NCBI GenBank assembly: GCA_035528995.1
Contig: DATKXO010000070.1
Span: 1 to 16,054, forward strand
Origin: DATKXO01 sp035528995
Lineage (GTDB): Bacteria; Planctomycetota; Phycisphaerae; UBA1845
DNA: 16,054 bases
Reading direction: 5' to 3'
Position numbers and translations under genes: made by a program. The notes below the pieces were generated by a model. The model was given only the letters and a program-made list of their open reading frames with translations, was not told where the DNA came from and made no database searches. Of the stretch, positions 14,326 to 16,054 are shown piece after piece; position 1 is the stretch's first letter, and every line of letters begins with the position of its first letter.

Positions 14326-16054
14326 GCTTCGCCGGGAACGTCACCTCCGGCGCCAGCTGCAGCGTGGCCGTATAGGTCACCTGTCTTGCCGAACTCGTAC
14401 GCCTTGGCGACGTAGTCTGGCGAGATCTTCTCCGGCAGACGCCGCGCGATTTCCCGCCACCCCAAGCCGTTGTCGTCATGGAGCCGAACCACCTCTGCGG
14501 CATACTTCTCGTAGAGAGGGACCTTCCGTACCTCGAACTCCACCTCGACGCCAAAGCCGCATTCCATGGAGCTCTCGGAACACTCAGCGCGATCTGCGGC
14601 AATTGCTGTCACCATGCGGCTGAGGTCCAATGTGAAACGCACGACCGGGTACCGAGTCTTCAGCCAAGGTTTCTGCCTGGGGAACACCCGTATCGGCCCG
14701 GTGATGGCTCGGATCAAATGCGCGGCCCGTGACACGTTGTCTTCGAGAAGCTCGGGTAGAGCGTCTTGGAGATGTGTACAAACCCATTCCACCGACGGCG
14801 GTCCAGTGGGAACCTTGGTCCGATGCGTCGCCTCCCGGATTTCCGTCTCCAAACGGTCCCGTTCGGCTTCTCGGTTATCTAGGGCGTCATACAGTGCCGT
14901 CGAGTCAGGACGCTTTGCCAGGGCGGCGGTCAGGTTGCTGATCTCACCGGCTACCTCGAGGAGTTTATGCTGCAGCTTCGAAATGTCGTAGGATAAATCC
15001 TTCTCCATCGTCTCCAGTTGCTGGACCATCAGTTCATGGACACGGTCGGCGAGGAACATAGGTTCCGCCTCGTCGCGAACCGCGTCCAGAACTAACTCGT
15101 GGACAAGATCACACCGCGTCTGCACCGTATTGCTGCAGAGCCCGCACTGGGCGTTGGGGCAGACGTAGTACGCGACGCCGCGCCGGTGCTTCTGAACCAG
15201 AGCGGCCTCGCATTCGCCGTAGATCAGGGCGCCGGATAGTAGCTTGCGAGGAGCGTATGACATCAACAGACCGGAACGCGGTCCATTACCGTTGCGCCGC
15301 TGTCCGTAGACTGCCTTGTTCTCCGCCAGGCGCCGTTGGGCCGCGTCGAAAGTCGATTGGTCTAGGATGGCCAGAGACGGATCGTGGACGTCAATCCACT
15401 CGCTCTTCGGTTGGGGCCGCCACGTTTTGCCACCCGTGTCAGGATTCACCAGAATCATGGTCCGATTCCGCCACCGGAAGCCCAAGTAGCGGCGGCTGGA
15501 GAGTATCTTCCGGACGTCGATCGGGAGCCACCGCTCGGTGCGCGCTTTGCCGCCGCGCGGGACCTCCTTCGCGTTCAGATGACGTGTGATCGCCCGGATC
15601 GTCATCTTCTCGACCGCGAAGAGCCGGAGGATCATGCGGACGATCTCCGCCTCGTCTACGTGGATCATCAGCCGGCGATACGGGCGGTGGTCTTTGCCAC
15701 GGGGTGGGAGGCCGCGCTGCTTGATCTCGTCCTCAGTCAGCTCGACCGACCTGTACCCGAGCGTAAGGTCGCCGTTGCTCAGGCCCCGGAGCAGGTTCCC
15801 ATCCATGGACCTCCTCACGCGGTGCCGGGCATCGCGTGAAGCCTCCTGGCTCTTCTGGCCAGCGAACACTACCTGCAGGTCTGCACGGTCGTCGGTGATG
15901 TCGATGTTCTCATGGACAGCCCAAAGCGAAACGCCGTGGAATCGAAGTAGGCGTTGGACGCGCAGAACGTCCTCCAAAACGCGGGAGAGCCTGCTGAGTT
16001 CATCGACGTAGATGGTCGCCACGAGACCGGCACGGACCTCGTCCAGCAAGGCTT
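14322..16054 (-). CDS. Large serine recombinase, N-terminus off window
   Basis: This is a site-specific recombinase of the large serine (resolvase/invertase-type) family, which integrates or excises mobile elements through a serine-DNA link. The frame is open to the right edge, so the nucleophilic serine near the usual N-terminus lies outside the window. Counting from a TTG at 16049, the catalytic domain part includes IYVDELSRLSR (14-24) and the long helix region QKSQEASRDARHRVRR (about 65-80). A Recombinase domain (about 95-235) follows with GYRSV, EAEIVRMILRLF, ITRHLNAKEVPRGG and RRYLGFRWRNR. The zinc-ribbon region has YGECEAAL (about 277) and YYVCPNAQCGLC (about 297-306); the first cysteine of the usual CxxC pair appears to be Tyr. 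A coiled coil (about 344-408) and a C-terminal HTH-like helix pair (about 515-555) complete it. Attachment sites were not identified. Confidence 0.9.
   Translation of the reverse strand, partial: ALLDEVRAGLVATIYVDELSRLSRVLEDVLRVQRLLRFHGVSLWAVHENIDITDDRADLQVVFAGQKSQEASRDARHRVRRSMDGNLLRGLSNGDLTLGYRSVELTEDEIKQRGLPPRGKDHRPYRRLMIHVDEAEIVRMILRLFAVEKMTIRAITRHLNAKEVPRGGKARTERWLPIDVRKILSSRRYLGFRWRNRTMILVNPDTGGKTWRPQPKSEWIDVHDPSLAILDQSTFDAAQRRLAENKAVYGQRRNGNGPRSGLLMSYAPRKLLSGALIYGECEAALVQKHRRGVAYYVCPNAQCGLCSNTVQTRCDLVHELVLDAVRDEAEPMFLADRVHELMVQQLETMEKDLSYDISKLQHKLLEVAGEISNLTAALAKRPDSTALYDALDNREAERDRLETEIREATHRTKVPTGPPSVEWVCTHLQDALPELLEDNVSRAAHLIRAITGPIRVFPRQKPWLKTRYPVVRFTLDLSRMVTAIAADRAECSESSMECGFGVEVEFEVRKVPLYEKYAAEVVRLHDDNGLGWREIARRLPEKISPDYVAKAYEFGKTGDLYGHAAAGAGGDVPGEA

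Noticed and set aside
1..16054. CRISPR arrays, tRNA or rRNA genes
   Set aside because: No regularly spaced direct repeats of CRISPR type, no cloverleaf with a T-loop motif outside coding sequence, and no rRNA-like stretches were seen.

Overview
The window is GC-rich DNA that looks like an accessory region of a planctomycete, probably of the Phycisphaerae type. Three signs support this. The large secreted protein at 7785-13010 ends in a two-loop, dockerin-like calcium-binding tail closing in FQIVFTGP. The other large secreted protein carries a DIKPGSCPNPFN domain. The IS66 transposase has the C-terminal ending common in that phylum. These assignments come from remembered family features, not from a database search.

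Layout, left to right. Positions 2-904 hold the C-terminal part of an IS66-family transposase, cut by the window edge. Positions 905-1510 have no convincing gene, but contain a strong hairpin (1423-1455) that should terminate the next gene. Positions 1511-6943 (minus) encode an 1810-residue secreted multidomain protein. It has pre-peptidase-C-like beta domains, three P (proprotein convertase) domains, five copies of a ~62-residue cysteine-containing repeat, a DIKPGSCPNPFN domain and a divergent InlB-like tail. An 841-bp divergent spacer with several dyads follows. Positions 7785-13010 (plus) encode a 1741-residue secreted S8 (kexin-like) serine protease with an intact Asp/His/Ser triad, a long propeptide, a chain of beta-sandwich domains and the calcium-binding tail.

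The right end is mobile DNA. Positions 13188-13243 carry two terminal repeats like those of an IS21 left end. The start of an IS21 istA gene (13304 to about 13660) follows, then decayed sequence. A serine recombinase (14322 to the right edge, minus) ends in a 4-base overlap with a small hypothetical ORF.

The main point of interest is the central divergent pair. Kexin-type proteases normally carry the P domain directly after the catalytic domain. Here the catalytic domain sits in one secreted protein without a P domain, and three P domains sit in the divergent neighbour without a protease domain. Whether the two proteins work together is inference. Transposase and recombinase genes on both sides make a mobile or rearranged context likely.
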